A stretch of DNA of 8,622 nt from Deltaproteobacteria bacterium. GTDB taxonomy: Bacteria > Desulfobacterota_B > Binatia > UBA9968. Numbering within the stretch: position 1 is the first letter of the stretch; every line of letters begins with the position of its first letter. Location: NCBI GenBank assembly GCA_027297485.1, contig JAPUHZ010000248.1, positions 1 through 8,622 of the forward strand. Reading direction: 5' to 3'. Positions 1-6,326 of this stretch are shown here, one piece after another. Below the pieces are notes generated by a model. It saw only the letters and a list, made by a program, of their open reading frames with translations, searched no databases and was not told the DNA's origin. Made by a program: the position numbers and the translations under genes.

Positions 1-754
1 CTAACATGGCGTTCATACCCTCTTTGCGGAGCTGGGGCTTGACCTCGGTAAAGAGCTTGGTGAGGAAGTTTTTGGTCCACTCTTCTCCCTTGGCCTTCCA
101 CAGCATCAGCGCCCACAGTTGGGCTCGATTGCCAAGAGCAAGATTTTTGTTGCGCCATCTCGGATTGGTCACGAGATCTTCCCACTTTTTGGGCAGGTCC
201 TCCTTTTTAACCAGCTCCGTGTTATAGCCCATGCACCAGTAGCGTAAGTGCATCCCGACCCAGAAGCCATCCGGATCCTTGGTGCCTTCCGGATTGTTTT
301 TCCAGTTAGGAATATCCCGGAGGTCCTCCAGGCCGTTGGCTTCTCGAAACAAGAAGTAGGATCCACCCACACCGGTCAAGATATCGGTGACGAGCCTTCC
401 CTGCTTTAAGGCCGTCAGGGTCTTGATCCTTCGAATCGGACCACTGGCACGGGAGTATTCGATGGAGACATAGGGATAGCGTTCATTAAAGGGTTTAAAG
501 ATTGCTTTGGCCTGTCGCGGGTCCAGGGTAGAGAGGATGCGGAGTTTGCCCTCTTTTTTTGCCCCCTCGATAAATTTCTTGGGAACTTTGAGCTCGGTGT
601 CAATGCCGGAAAGAATAGAGGGGTCCATCTTGCCCTTTTTGAGGATTTCCTGCATGGACTTGGGGAGGTCGGCGGAAAAGATCTTCTGAGGTGTGATAAG
701 AAACAACGCGCAAAGCAAGAAAGAAATCAAAAGTAAGTCTCTTTTTGTAGCCAT
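1..754 (-). CDS. Periplasmic ABC-type solute-binding protein, partial (C-terminus outside window)
   Basis: The frame is open for 251 codons from ATG at 754 to the window edge, so the C-terminal part is missing. Residues 1-28 form a signal peptide (MATKRD, hydrophobic LLLISFLLCALFLI, likely cut after FSA). The mature part has the 'KKEGKLRILSTLDPRQAKAIFKPFNERYP' type of start at about residues 66-94, then a hinge-like segment with DILTGVGGSYFLF (124-136), GMHLRYWCMGYNTELV (167-182) and WEDLVTNPRWRNK (191-203). This pattern is typical of the iron/thiamine/spermidine-like extracellular solute-binding proteins (SBP_bac families) that feed ABC importers; the ligand cannot be told from sequence. AGGAG lies 7 nt before the ATG, and a strong promoter precedes it (797-825), so it probably starts its own transcript, with permease genes expected to the left of the window. 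Family assignment is fairly sure, substrate unknown. Confidence 0.85.
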   Translation of the reverse strand, partial: MATKRDLLLISFLLCALFLITPQKIFSADLPKSMQEILKKGKMDPSILSGIDTELKVPKKFIEGAKKEGKLRILSTLDPRQAKAIFKPFNERYPYVSIEYSRASGPIRRIKTLTALKQGRLVTDILTGVGGSYFLFREANGLEDLRDIPNWKNNPEGTKDPDGFWVGMHLRYWCMGYNTELVKKEDLPKKWEDLVTNPRWRNKNLALGNRAQLWALMLWKAKGEEWTKNFLTKLFTEVKPQLRKEGMNAML

Positions 755-796
755 ATTTTTTCTCCTTTTTTAGGCTGGTATTTACCTTGATCCAAG

Positions 797-825
797 CCTA
801 TATGCCCTTGCCGATCGGGTGTCAA
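797..825 (-). promoter_or_regulatory. Sigma-70-type promoter of the solute-binding protein gene
   Basis: On the minus strand there is a perfect -35 TTGACA (825-820), a 17-bp spacer and a -10 TATAGG (802-797, 4 of 6 matches to TATAAT). The predicted start of transcription, near 790, gives a leader of about 36 nt that includes the AGGAG ribosome site before ATG 754. The element lies in the 96-bp gap after the flavin reductase gene, so the transporter gene can be expressed independently of that gene. Confidence 0.65.
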
Positions 826-850
826 GGATGCTTGCTGTTGTGTCTCTGAC

Positions 851-1483
851 TCATTTTTTTCGGGGATATTTCTTTAGCAGGGGTGAGTCGTAGTTCGCGC
901 GTTCGACTTTGTCGAGGTGGGTGTAAAATTTCCCTAAAGACTTTCCCTCAGGGTCATATTTTGTCCCCATGTAGAGAAGAGGGTTGGAATCTTCCCGATA
1001 AAGCTCGCCTTCCATTGCGCCCTTGCGGACGTGCGTGGCCAGGACCTCTCCGACAAAAAGATCGGTTCCCTCATCGAAAGGGATCTGCTGGACTACCCGG
1101 TATTCCACGTTTCCGATGGCCTCCCCGATCAAAGGAACCGAACCCTTTAACGGCTTAACAGGCGTGAGACCGGTCGCCTTCCATTTGTCCACGTCCTTGC
1201 CGGAAATGTAGCCTGCGAAGACCACCACATCCATCATCTTGTCGGTCGGTGCGCTCATGACAAACTCTCCTCGTTCCAGCAGGAGATCGTAGGTAAACGT
1301 TTTCTTTTGGATTGCCACGACCAGGCGAGAAGGATCGAAACCGGTGGGGGTAAACCACATGGCGGTGAGAAAATTAATCCGATCCTTCGCTCCTCGAGTC
1401 ACGACGAGAGCGGGGACTCGGATGGCGAAGGGCTTATTGCCGTGTTCCGTCGGCTCAAACATATCGGGTTCTTTCCAATCCAT
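851..1483 (-). CDS. Flavin reductase family protein (FMN-binding split barrel)
   Basis: The 210-residue product looks like a flavin-reductase-like split-barrel protein (Flavin_Reduct family). Such proteins bind FMN and either reduce flavin with NAD(P)H or act as small flavoenzymes. The fold signature runs from VPALVVTRGAKDRINFLTAMWFTP (residues 23-46) through RLVVAIQKKTFTYDLLLERGEFVMSAPT (53-80), the segment around FAGYISGKDVDKW (89-101), and the barrel end NVEYRVVQQIPFDEGTDLFVGEVLA (125-149). I chose ATG 1483 (MDWKEPDMF) because GGAGG at 1492-1488 sits 4 nt before it; ATG 1486 is only 1 nt from that site, and the longest start, ATG 1549, has no ribosome site and adds an unconvincing leader of 22 residues. 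The physiological partner is unknown; a neighbouring monooxygenase is not present in the window. The next gene in the same direction is the solute-binding protein, 96 nt away. Confidence 0.8.
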   Translation of the reverse strand: MDWKEPDMFEPTEHGNKPFAIRVPALVVTRGAKDRINFLTAMWFTPTGFDPSRLVVAIQKKTFTYDLLLERGEFVMSAPTDKMMDVVVFAGYISGKDVDKWKATGLTPVKPLKGSVPLIGEAIGNVEYRVVQQIPFDEGTDLFVGEVLATHVRKGAMEGELYREDSNPLLYMGTKYDPEGKSLGKFYTHLDKVERANYDSPLLKKYPRKK

Positions 1484-1487
1484 CATA

Positions 1488-1492
1488 CCTCC
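1488..1492 (-). promoter_or_regulatory. Ribosome binding site deciding the flavin reductase start
   Basis: On the minus strand GGAGG is followed by T and then two adjacent ATG codons (1486 and 1483). Spacing is 1 nt to the first and 4 nt to the second, favouring initiation at 1483. No comparable site precedes the upstream in-frame ATGs at 1549 and 1540. Confidence 0.6.
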
Positions 1493-1730
1493 AAAGAAAA
1501 AGTCGTTTTTTCCGCTCGCGTAAGTCCTGAAGAGGGTCATAGTGAGCATGTCGAACTATGAAGCAGCCTTGCAATTGCGGCTCTACCCGGCTTCAGGAGA
1601 GGATCGGAAGCGAACAAACGAACACCCCAGAAGTCTTTGCAACTGCATGCTTCTGTGCCCTCGCCCATCAAGGCTCATCCCTCGGCCGACAAAGTGTCGT
1701 TACGTTTCCTTGGTCTATGGATAATAATGG

Positions 1731-2459
1731 CTAGCTTATTTTCCATTCTTTGCCTATAAACATTTCTCCATAGACCTCTCGGGATTCGTCCGAAGCCAGA
1801 AAAAGTGCGGCAGGGACCATCACATCATAGGGGAGCAGCGAGGGGTCGTTTTCTCCGCTCAGGTTGACCGCCCCACCGGGTTGAAGGAGATTGACCCGCA
1901 CACCATGAGGCTGAAGCTCCTTGGCAATCGAGAGACTCATGGCCTCCAAACCTGCCTTGGAGGTGCCGTAAGGGGCGTAGCCGCGGCGGAACTTGGTCTC
2001 GTTGCCGGTGGTGATGTTAATTATGGATCCCGATTTACGCTCAACCATATGCTGGGCCACCCGCTGACAACAGAGAAAGGCTCCGGTGATATTGACGTCT
2101 AACAGTCTGCGCCAACGCGCCGGTTTAATCTCCCAGAAGTGATAACTCGCCCGCTTTTCACGCGGGACAATAAAGGCCATCTTCAGAGCCGCGCTGTTGA
2201 CCAGGATATCGATTTGCCCGAAGCGTTCTAGGGTGGCCTTGACCGCGGATTCAATCTCATCCGGCCGGGTCACGTCGGTTTTAAGCGCAAGGGCCTCACC
2301 CTTCGTCCTTTTTATTTCTTCAGCCGTTTGCTTAAGCCCATCCGCGCCGATATCCCATAAGGAGAGCAGGGCCCCTTCGCAGGCATAGGTTAAGGCGATG
2401 GTCTGACCGATCCCACGAGCTGCGCCAGTCACGACGGCGACTTTTCTATCCAGCTTCAT
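1731..2459 (-). CDS. SDR family oxidoreductase with Thr in place of the catalytic Ser
   Basis: A 242-residue classical short-chain dehydrogenase/reductase, a cytosolic NAD(P)-dependent oxidoreductase of unknown substrate. Visible motifs are the cofactor glycine motif TGAARGIG (11-18), acidic D36 at the end of the second strand (favours NAD over NADP), DV at 62-63, NSA (88-90) in place of the usual NAG, catalytic N123 in LLDVNITGAF, and YGTSK with Y164 and K168. Thirteen residues before Tyr164, where Ser normally sits, there is T151 (NITTGNE). The C-terminus (YGEMFIGKEWKIS) lacks the usual final VDGG. The start ATG 2459 has only a weak purine stretch (AAAAAAG) in front. It ends in TAG and lies 247 nt from the flavin reductase in the same orientation; joint transcription is possible but not shown. 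Family assignment is firm; activity is probable but the Ser to Thr change makes it less certain. Confidence 0.88.
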   Translation of the reverse strand: MKLDRKVAVVTGAARGIGQTIALTYACEGALLSLWDIGADGLKQTAEEIKRTKGEALALKTDVTRPDEIESAVKATLERFGQIDILVNSAALKMAFIVPREKRASYHFWEIKPARWRRLLDVNITGAFLCCQRVAQHMVERKSGSIINITTGNETKFRRGYAPYGTSKAGLEAMSLSIAKELQPHGVRVNLLQPGGAVNLSGENDPSLLPYDVMVPAALFLASDESREVYGEMFIGKEWKIS

Positions 2460-2498
2460 CTTTTTTCGCTTGGATAATGCTCAAAGCTTTATCACGGA

Positions 2499-2537
2499 TT
2501 CCCTTTTTGGGAAAGAATAGCCAGCTCTATAAGAGCT
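2499..2537. promoter_or_regulatory. Two short dyads in the divergent intergenic region, possible operators
   Basis: TTCCC-TTTTT-GGGAA (2499-2513) and AGCTCT-ATA-AGAGCT (2523-2537) are two perfect short inverted repeats with centres 24 bp apart, between the divergent SDR and permease genes. They lie in the expected leader or promoter region of the SDR gene. Regulator binding is inference only; the pair could also form small RNA hairpins in the SDR leader. Confidence 0.3.
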
Positions 2538-2614
2538 TCGGGACTGGACAGATGGCTCATTTGCTAGCATCCCCCTGGACCTGCTAAATAAAAAAGATAG
2601 ATTTATTAGCATAC

Positions 2615-2632
2615 CCCGCGGCTAGCCGCGGG
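2615..2632. repeat. Perfect 18-bp GC palindrome
   Basis: CCCGCGGCTAGCCGCGGG is its own reverse complement over 18 bp. It begins a run of hairpins reaching to 2727. The surrounding 15 bases 2613-2627 match the reverse complement of 2697-2711 at 12 positions, so the run has related inverted ends, as in small non-autonomous palindromic elements. Only one copy is visible in this window, so repeat status in the genome is inferred. Confidence 0.6.
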
Positions 2633-2656
2633 CACATAACCGATGGGGTTTCCAAA

Positions 2657-2682
2657 GGGGAGAAGCGGCAGCTCTTTGCCCC
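2657..2682. repeat. Imperfect hairpin in the divergent region
   Basis: GGGG (2657-2660) pairs with CCCC (2679-2682), and after an A/G mismatch GAAG (2662-2665) pairs with CTTT (2674-2677) with one G-U pair. A flanking CCAAAGGG...CCCTTGG pairing can extend it. It is the middle hairpin of the 2611-2727 cluster. Confidence 0.4.
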
Positions 2683-2700
2683 TAGATGTTCCCTTGGGCC

Positions 2701-2727
2701 GACCGCGGGGTTTCAAACCCCGTGGTC
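2701..2727. repeat. 27-bp hairpin just upstream of the permease promoter
   Basis: GACCGCGGGGTT and AACCCCGTGGTC pair over 12 positions with a single G-U pair and a 3-nt loop inside TTTCAAA. It ends 2 bp before the TATAAT box of the permease gene, covering the place where the -35 region would be. There is no following U-run, so it is not a typical intrinsic terminator. An operator or a palindromic repeat element is more likely. Confidence 0.55.
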
Positions 2728-2729
2728 GA

Positions 2730-2735
2730 TATAAT
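2730..2735 (+). promoter_or_regulatory. Consensus -10 box (TATAAT) next to the permease start codon
   Basis: A perfect TATAAT ends 8 bp before ATG 2744. Transcription would normally begin about 7 bp after the box, near 2742, leaving essentially no leader; this fits the absence of a Shine-Dalgarno site. No good -35 sequence lies 17 bp upstream (GGGGTT); that space is taken by the 2701-2727 hairpin, so an activator or extended contact may be required. Candidate only. Confidence 0.4.
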
Positions 2736-2743
2736 TTGATTCG

Positions 2744-4123
2744 ATGAGGCAAGCCGAACTAAAGCGCCAGTTGGGGTTCTTTGACGGGGTGATGGTGATC
2801 GTTGGCAGCACGGTCGGCATCGGGATCTTTGTCACCACGGGCTTCGTTGCCCAAAGTGTTCCCTCTCCAGGGGCTATTCTTTTGGTCTGGCTTCTGGGCG
2901 GACTTCTCGCCTTGGCCGGCGCTCTAAGCTGCGCGGAGCTTTCTGCCAGCCTTCCCTACGCGGGTGGAGACTACGTTTACTTGAGAGAGGCCTACGGTCA
3001 CCTCTTTGGTTTTCTCTCAGGTTGGTCCTCCTTCTTTGTCACGTTCTCAGGCTCAATCGCTTTCCTAGCTATGGCATTTACCGACCATCTCGCCTTTTTT
3101 TTCCCGCTCCTCTCTCACGACCGGATTCTATTTTCCCTTGAAGTGTTGGGTCTCTCCTTTCGGCTGTCTCCGGCGCATATTTTTTCGATTTTTATCGTCT
3201 TTGTTTTCTCGGCTATCCACTATGCGGGAGTCAGAGAGGGGAGCCGGGTGCAAAATTTGTTGACCGTGCTGAAGATCGGCGCCCTCCTTGGAATTATTCT
3301 CTTGGGTGTCGGCTTGGGGAGAGGAAACACGGGCCATTTTTCTCCCCTCTTCGATCTGGCGAAGGTCAGCGACTTGACCGCCTTCGGGCTCGCCTTCATC
3401 CCGGTCATCTTTACCTATGCGGGATGGAATGCGGTGATCTATATGGCCGCCGAGGTGAAGCAGCCGGAAAAAAACCTGCCGGCAGTGCTCCTTTGGGCCA
3501 ACCTGCTCATTATCTTCCTTTACCTCGCCGTCAATGCCGTTTACCTCTACGGCGTTCCGGTGGAAGAGATGCAAGGGACGTTCGGCGTAGCAAAAGTAGC
3601 GACGACTGCCCTGTTCGGTCATCAGACCTCCGTCTGGATCACTGCCGTCATCGCGCTTTCCATCCTGGGGACTTTGAGTGTCGTTATCATGACCGGCCCC
3701 AGAATCTACTTTGCTATGGCCCAGGATGGCCTCTTCTTTCAGTGTTTAAGCCGCATCCATCCCCGTTTTTACACTCCCGCCAACGCCATTGTTCTGCAAT
3801 CCCTGTGGTCCTCTTTCCTTATTTTAACCGGAACATTTGACGCCCTGTTGACCTATGTAAGCGTTGTTATCGTTTTCTTTTCAGCGCTCACAGTCGGCGC
3901 CCTCCTGGTGCTGAGAGAGAAGAGGCCGGAGTTGAAGCGCCCTTATAGAATCCGGGGCTATCCCGGAGTGCCGGTCGTCTTTATTCTCGCCCATATTGGG
4001 ATTGCCTTGGCTACTCTTTGGGAACGGCCCCTCCAAGCCCTGACAGGGGTGGGGATTGTCGGGCTCGGTATTCCCGCTTACTTCTTCTGGCAAAATCAGA
4101 TAAAAGCAAAAAGAAAAGGGTGA
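2744..4123 (+). CDS. APC superfamily amino acid permease
   Basis: A 459-residue, very hydrophobic inner-membrane protein with about 12 predicted membrane helices, the normal size of an amino acid/polyamine/organocation transporter. The first helix carries the unwound substrate-binding motif GSTVGIGIF (21-29); helix 6 has FTYAGWNAVIYMAAEVKQPEKNLP (223-246), and a loop after helix 8 has GPRIYFAMAQDGLFF (318-332), both typical of the family. The cytosolic segment KRPELKRPYRIRGYPGVP (393-410) precedes the last helices. The overall pattern resembles the LAT/SLC7-like branch, so uptake or exchange of amino acids is likely; the exact substrate is unknown. ATG 2744 is taken as start because it precedes the conserved 'LGFFDGVMVIVGS' start and follows a TATAAT box, although no Shine-Dalgarno is seen. 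It is transcribed away from the SDR gene and ends in TGA 93 nt before the adenosyltransferase gene. Confidence 0.92.
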   Translation: MRQAELKRQLGFFDGVMVIVGSTVGIGIFVTTGFVAQSVPSPGAILLVWLLGGLLALAGALSCAELSASLPYAGGDYVYLREAYGHLFGFLSGWSSFFVTFSGSIAFLAMAFTDHLAFFFPLLSHDRILFSLEVLGLSFRLSPAHIFSIFIVFVFSAIHYAGVREGSRVQNLLTVLKIGALLGIILLGVGLGRGNTGHFSPLFDLAKVSDLTAFGLAFIPVIFTYAGWNAVIYMAAEVKQPEKNLPAVLLWANLLIIFLYLAVNAVYLYGVPVEEMQGTFGVAKVATTALFGHQTSVWITAVIALSILGTLSVVIMTGPRIYFAMAQDGLFFQCLSRIHPRFYTPANAIVLQSLWSSFLILTGTFDALLTYVSVVIVFFSALTVGALLVLREKRPELKRPYRIRGYPGVPVVFILAHIGIALATLWERPLQALTGVGIVGLGIPAYFFWQNQIKAKRKG

Positions 4124-4138
4124 AGCGGTAAAAGTAAG

Positions 4139-4185
4139 GAGACAGAGATAGAGATATAAAAGAGGGAAGGGGCGGTCTCTGTCTC
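4139..4185. repeat. Inverted repeat GAGACAGAGA / TCTCTGTCTC in the permease-adenosyltransferase spacer
   Basis: A perfect 10-bp inverted repeat (4139-4148 and 4176-4185) with a 27-nt loop made of purine-rich GAGATA/AGAGGGAAGGGG sequence. A further TCTGTCTATT (4191-4200) can compete for the left arm. The low-complexity GA/CT character and lack of a U-run argue against a standard terminator. It is the first of five junction palindromes in a row. Confidence 0.5.
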
Positions 4186-4216
4186 AATTTTCTGTCTATT
4201 AAGTAAGAGGACCGGC

Positions 4217-4828
4217 ATGGCCATCAGAATCACACGTGTCTATACACGCACAGGAGACAAGGGAGAGACTGCCTTGGTGGGCGGGAGGCGGGTCCCTAAA
4301 GATTCTCTCAGGATCGAAGCCTACGGGACGATCGATGAGCTTAACTCAATCGTGGGACTGGCGCGGCTCTTCAACGAGGAGAGGCTCAAGGAAGGGGAAG
4401 CGCACCGCTTCCTGGACAAGGTCTTGCGTAAGATCCAGGATGAGCTGTTTGATTTGGGCAGCGAGCTGGCAACCCCGGCGGATTTTACCTATGCAGGTAT
4501 GTATCGCATAGGGGAAGGGGAAATTAGAAAGATCGAGGAGATCATCGATGAGTGCCAGAAGGAGCTGGGACCGCTCAAGTCCTTTGTGCTTCCAGGTGGG
4601 GGAAGAATCGGAGGCTATCTCCATCAGTGCCGCACGGTATGTCGGAGAGCCGAGCGCGAGATCCTGCGGCTCTCGCGGGTGGAGGAAATCAGTGAATGGT
4701 CTCTGAAATATGTCAATCGCTTGAGCGACCTCTTTTTTGTCCTCTCGCGCTGGGTGGGGAAGCATCTTGGGGAAAGGGAATACCTTTGGCAGAGAGGCCT
4801 TGAGGGGAGGCCAAGGCAAAAGAGATAG
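4217..4828 (+). CDS. pduO: PduO-type ATP:cob(I)alamin adenosyltransferase
   Basis: A 203-residue cytosolic enzyme that transfers the adenosyl group of ATP to cob(I)alamin (or cobyrinic acid diamide) to make adenosylcobalamin, the cofactor of radical mutases and diol dehydratases. Family motifs are all visible: ATP-binding TRTGDKGET (10-18), RIEAYGTIDELNS (32-44), FVLPGG (123-128), RTVCRRAERE (139-148) and NRLSDLFFVLSRW (167-179). The length is normal for a stand-alone PduO/MMAB-type protein. GAGGA lies about 6 nt before ATG 4217. No cobalamin riboswitch elements are seen in the 93-nt spacer upstream, and no B12-dependent enzyme or other cobalamin gene is in the window, so it serves the genome at large. 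The family is clear; the symbol reflects the family type, not a propanediol operon. Confidence 0.93.
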   Translation: MAIRITRVYTRTGDKGETALVGGRRVPKDSLRIEAYGTIDELNSIVGLARLFNEERLKEGEAHRFLDKVLRKIQDELFDLGSELATPADFTYAGMYRIGEGEIRKIEEIIDECQKELGPLKSFVLPGGGRIGGYLHQCRTVCRRAEREILRLSRVEEISEWSLKYVNRLSDLFFVLSRWVGKHLGEREYLWQRGLEGRPRQKR

Positions 4829-4922
4829 GTTACTCGTTTACTTAGTTAATCGTTGACTCGTTTATTCGGAGTATGCGACCTAGCGATTGAACGAATATAC
4901 GAGTAACGGATAACCAGTAACC
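4828..4922. repeat. Long quasi-palindrome after the adenosyltransferase gene
   Basis: Outer arms GGTTACT (4828-4834) and AGTAACC (4916-4922) enclose an inner stem. In the stem 4845-4854 pairs with 4905-4914 at 8 of 10 positions, then after one bulged G 4856-4868 pairs with 4892-4904 at 12 of 13 positions, leaving a loop of 23 nt. Motifs of the ACTCGTT/GGTTAC type recur inside each arm, giving a word-like low-complexity texture. The left arm begins on the last base of the stop codon. No U-run follows. Confidence 0.55.
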
Positions 4923-4981
4923 TGCTCCAGACACCTGACAGTTAGCCATACGCTACAAAGTGGCATAAGAGGGAGGCGGCT

Positions 4982-5752
4982 ATGGAGATGTTGAAAGGTA
5001 AGAGGGGAGTGGTCTTCGGCGTTGCCAACGACAGGAGCATCGCCTGGGCGATTTCCCGGGCCCTCCATGAGGAAGGCGCGGAACTTGCCTTTACCTATGC
5101 CGGAGAGATATTGGAGAAGCGGGTGAGACCCCTAGCCGAAGGGATTGGGGCAAAAATCATTCTCCCTTGCGACGTAACTAAAGATGATGAGATCGACCGG
5201 GTCTTCCAGACCTTACAGCAGGAATGGGGGGGGTTGGATATCCTGATCCATGCCATCGCCTATGCCGCCAAAGAGGATCTTTCCAACCCTTATGTCCAAA
5301 CCAGTCGGCAGGGATTTCACTTGGCGATGGACGTGAGCGCCTATTCGTTGGTTATTTTATCTCAACGGGCGGCTACGCTTATGGAGGGGCGCAAGGGGTC
5401 TATCCTGACCATGACCTATATGGGGTCGGAGAGGGTTATTCCCAATTACAATGTCATGGGTGTGGCCAAAGCGGCCCTTGAGGCGAGCGTTAAATATCTG
5501 GCATACGATCTGGGGCCAAAGGGGATCAGGGTCAATGCGATCTCAGCCGGTCCCATAAGAACTCTGGCAGCCGCAGGTATTGCCGGTTTTAAGGATATGT
5601 TGCATTACAGTAGTGAGCGGGCGCCGCTCAAGAGGAACATCGATGCAGAAGAGGTGGCGCGTTCGGCGCTCTATTTGGTGAGCGACATGGCCAGTGCCGT
5701 GACCGGCGAGGTTGTACACGTAGATGCAGGGTATAATATTATGGGAATGTGA
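4982..5752 (+). CDS. fabI: Enoyl-[acyl-carrier-protein] reductase (NADH), FabI
   Basis: A 256-residue cytosolic enzyme performing the last step of each fatty acid elongation cycle, reduction of trans-2-enoyl-ACP with NAD(P)H. The FabI-type features are clear: GVANDRSIAWAI (13-24) as cofactor-binding loop, LPCDVTKDDEID (61-72), HAIAYA (90-95), and the catalytic set Y146, Y156 and K163 (YMGSERVIPNYNVMGVAK) at the same numbering as the E. coli enzyme, then RVNAISAGPIRTLAA (183-197) and the C-terminal GEVVHVDAGYNIMGM. Length is as expected. GGGAGG lies 5 nt before ATG 4982, deciding the start. Residue 93 is Ala, as in many FabI proteins outside enterobacteria. It stands alone, flanked on both sides by palindromic spacers, and no other fatty acid gene is nearby. 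Confidence 0.96.
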   Translation: MEMLKGKRGVVFGVANDRSIAWAISRALHEEGAELAFTYAGEILEKRVRPLAEGIGAKIILPCDVTKDDEIDRVFQTLQQEWGGLDILIHAIAYAAKEDLSNPYVQTSRQGFHLAMDVSAYSLVILSQRAATLMEGRKGSILTMTYMGSERVIPNYNVMGVAKAALEASVKYLAYDLGPKGIRVNAISAGPIRTLAAAGIAGFKDMLHYSSERAPLKRNIDAEEVARSALYLVSDMASAVTGEVVHVDAGYNIMGM

Positions 5753-5771
5753 GATTGAAGTTGTTCAATAC

Positions 5772-5825
5772 GTTCAAGTCGTTCAAGACGTTTAAAACGT
5801 TTTGAACTGTTTAAACGATTTGAAC
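5772..5825. repeat. 54-nt quasi-palindrome between fabI and the rhodanese gene
   Basis: The 54 bases 5772-5825 are nearly self-complementary about the centre AAAAC/GTTTT (5798/5799). Of 27 base pairs, 21 are Watson-Crick, 3 are G-T (G-U in RNA) and only 3 are mismatches. The arms are built from repeats of GTTCAA/CGTTCAAG on the left and TTGAAC/GTTTAAACGATTTGAAC-like words on the right; another GTTCAA copy lies at 5763-5768. As RNA it would form one long A/U-rich hairpin. No poly-U tail follows. Confidence 0.7.
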
Positions 5826-5883
5826 TATACCGCGGGTCAAGGATGATAGCTGATGCTTAGCTTGTTAAAGGGGGAGTTTTTTT

Positions 5884-6324
5884 ATGGCGATTAAAGAGAT
5901 TACGGCTCAGGAAGCGCACGACCTGCTCGAGAAAGAGGCAGGCTGTGTCTACATTGATGTACGCACGGTGCGTGAATTTTCGGCTGGCCATCCACAGGGT
6001 GGGGTTAATATTCCAGTTGCCTTTCCTGATCCGGCTCAGGGGATGGCAATGAATGACGAGTTTGTGAAGGTTGTGGAGCGCCACTTCCCGAAGGATAAAA
6101 AGATCATCGTCGGGTGTCAGGCCGGTCCCCGCTCTGATGCGGCTGCAAGGCTGCTTCAGGAGGCAGGCTATCAGGATGTCTCCAGCATGCAGGGGGGATT
6201 TGGCGGGATGCGCGACCCTGTTGGGAATGTCATCGCCCCAGGGTGGTCCAGTTTGGGTCTGCCGGTGAGCCAGGAGAACGGGGCAGGTGTGAGCTACGAG
6301 TCATTGGCGGCTGAAATCAAATAA
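5884..6324 (+). CDS. Single-domain rhodanese-like sulfurtransferase
   Basis: A 146-residue rhodanese-domain protein without a signal peptide, so probably cytosolic. Rhodaneses carry sulfane sulfur as a cysteine persulfide and pass it to acceptors such as cyanide, thiols or partner proteins. Motifs are YIDVRTVREFSAGHPQGGVNIP (23-44) and the active-site loop CQAGPRS with Cys78 (78-84), followed by AARLLQEAGYQDVSSMQGGFGGM (87-109). The six-residue loop fits sulfurtransferases rather than the longer loop of Cdc25-like phosphatases. AGGGGGAG lies 7 nt before ATG 5884. The next gene, 71 nt on, encodes an MBL-fold hydrolase; such pairs (and fusions) occur with ETHE1-like persulfide dioxygenases, so handling of persulfides is a reasonable inference. 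Confidence 0.93.
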   Translation: MAIKEITAQEAHDLLEKEAGCVYIDVRTVREFSAGHPQGGVNIPVAFPDPAQGMAMNDEFVKVVERHFPKDKKIIVGCQAGPRSDAAARLLQEAGYQDVSSMQGGFGGMRDPVGNVIAPGWSSLGLPVSQENGAGVSYESLAAEIK

Positions 6325-6326
6325 GT

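Noticed and set aside
816..837. Similar sequence GGGT(GT)CAAGGATG...GCTG at 816-837 and 5832-5851.
   Set aside because: Short match of about 18 bases in different orientations relative to the adjacent genes; too little to call a repeat.
1687..1699. CGACA-AAG-TGTCG hairpin after the SDR stop as a terminator.
   Set aside because: Only 5 bp of stem and no U-run on the minus strand.
3128..3622. Long antisense open frame of 164 codons within the permease gene.
   Set aside because: It mirrors the codon structure of a clear membrane-protein gene on the other strand, has no family features and no ribosome site.
4124..4216. Possible cobalamin riboswitch ahead of the adenosyltransferase gene.
   Set aside because: The spacer is only 93 nt, mostly GA/CT-rich, and shows no B12-box-like core.
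4935..4959. CTGACA with TACAAA as a fabI promoter.
   Set aside because: The spacing is 13 bp, too short for a sigma-70 promoter.
5256..5260. FabI residue 93 is Ala where E. coli has Gly, a position linked to triclosan resistance in E. coli.
   Set aside because: Ala is natural at this position in triclosan-sensitive FabI proteins such as those of Staphylococcus and Bacillus, so no resistance can be inferred.
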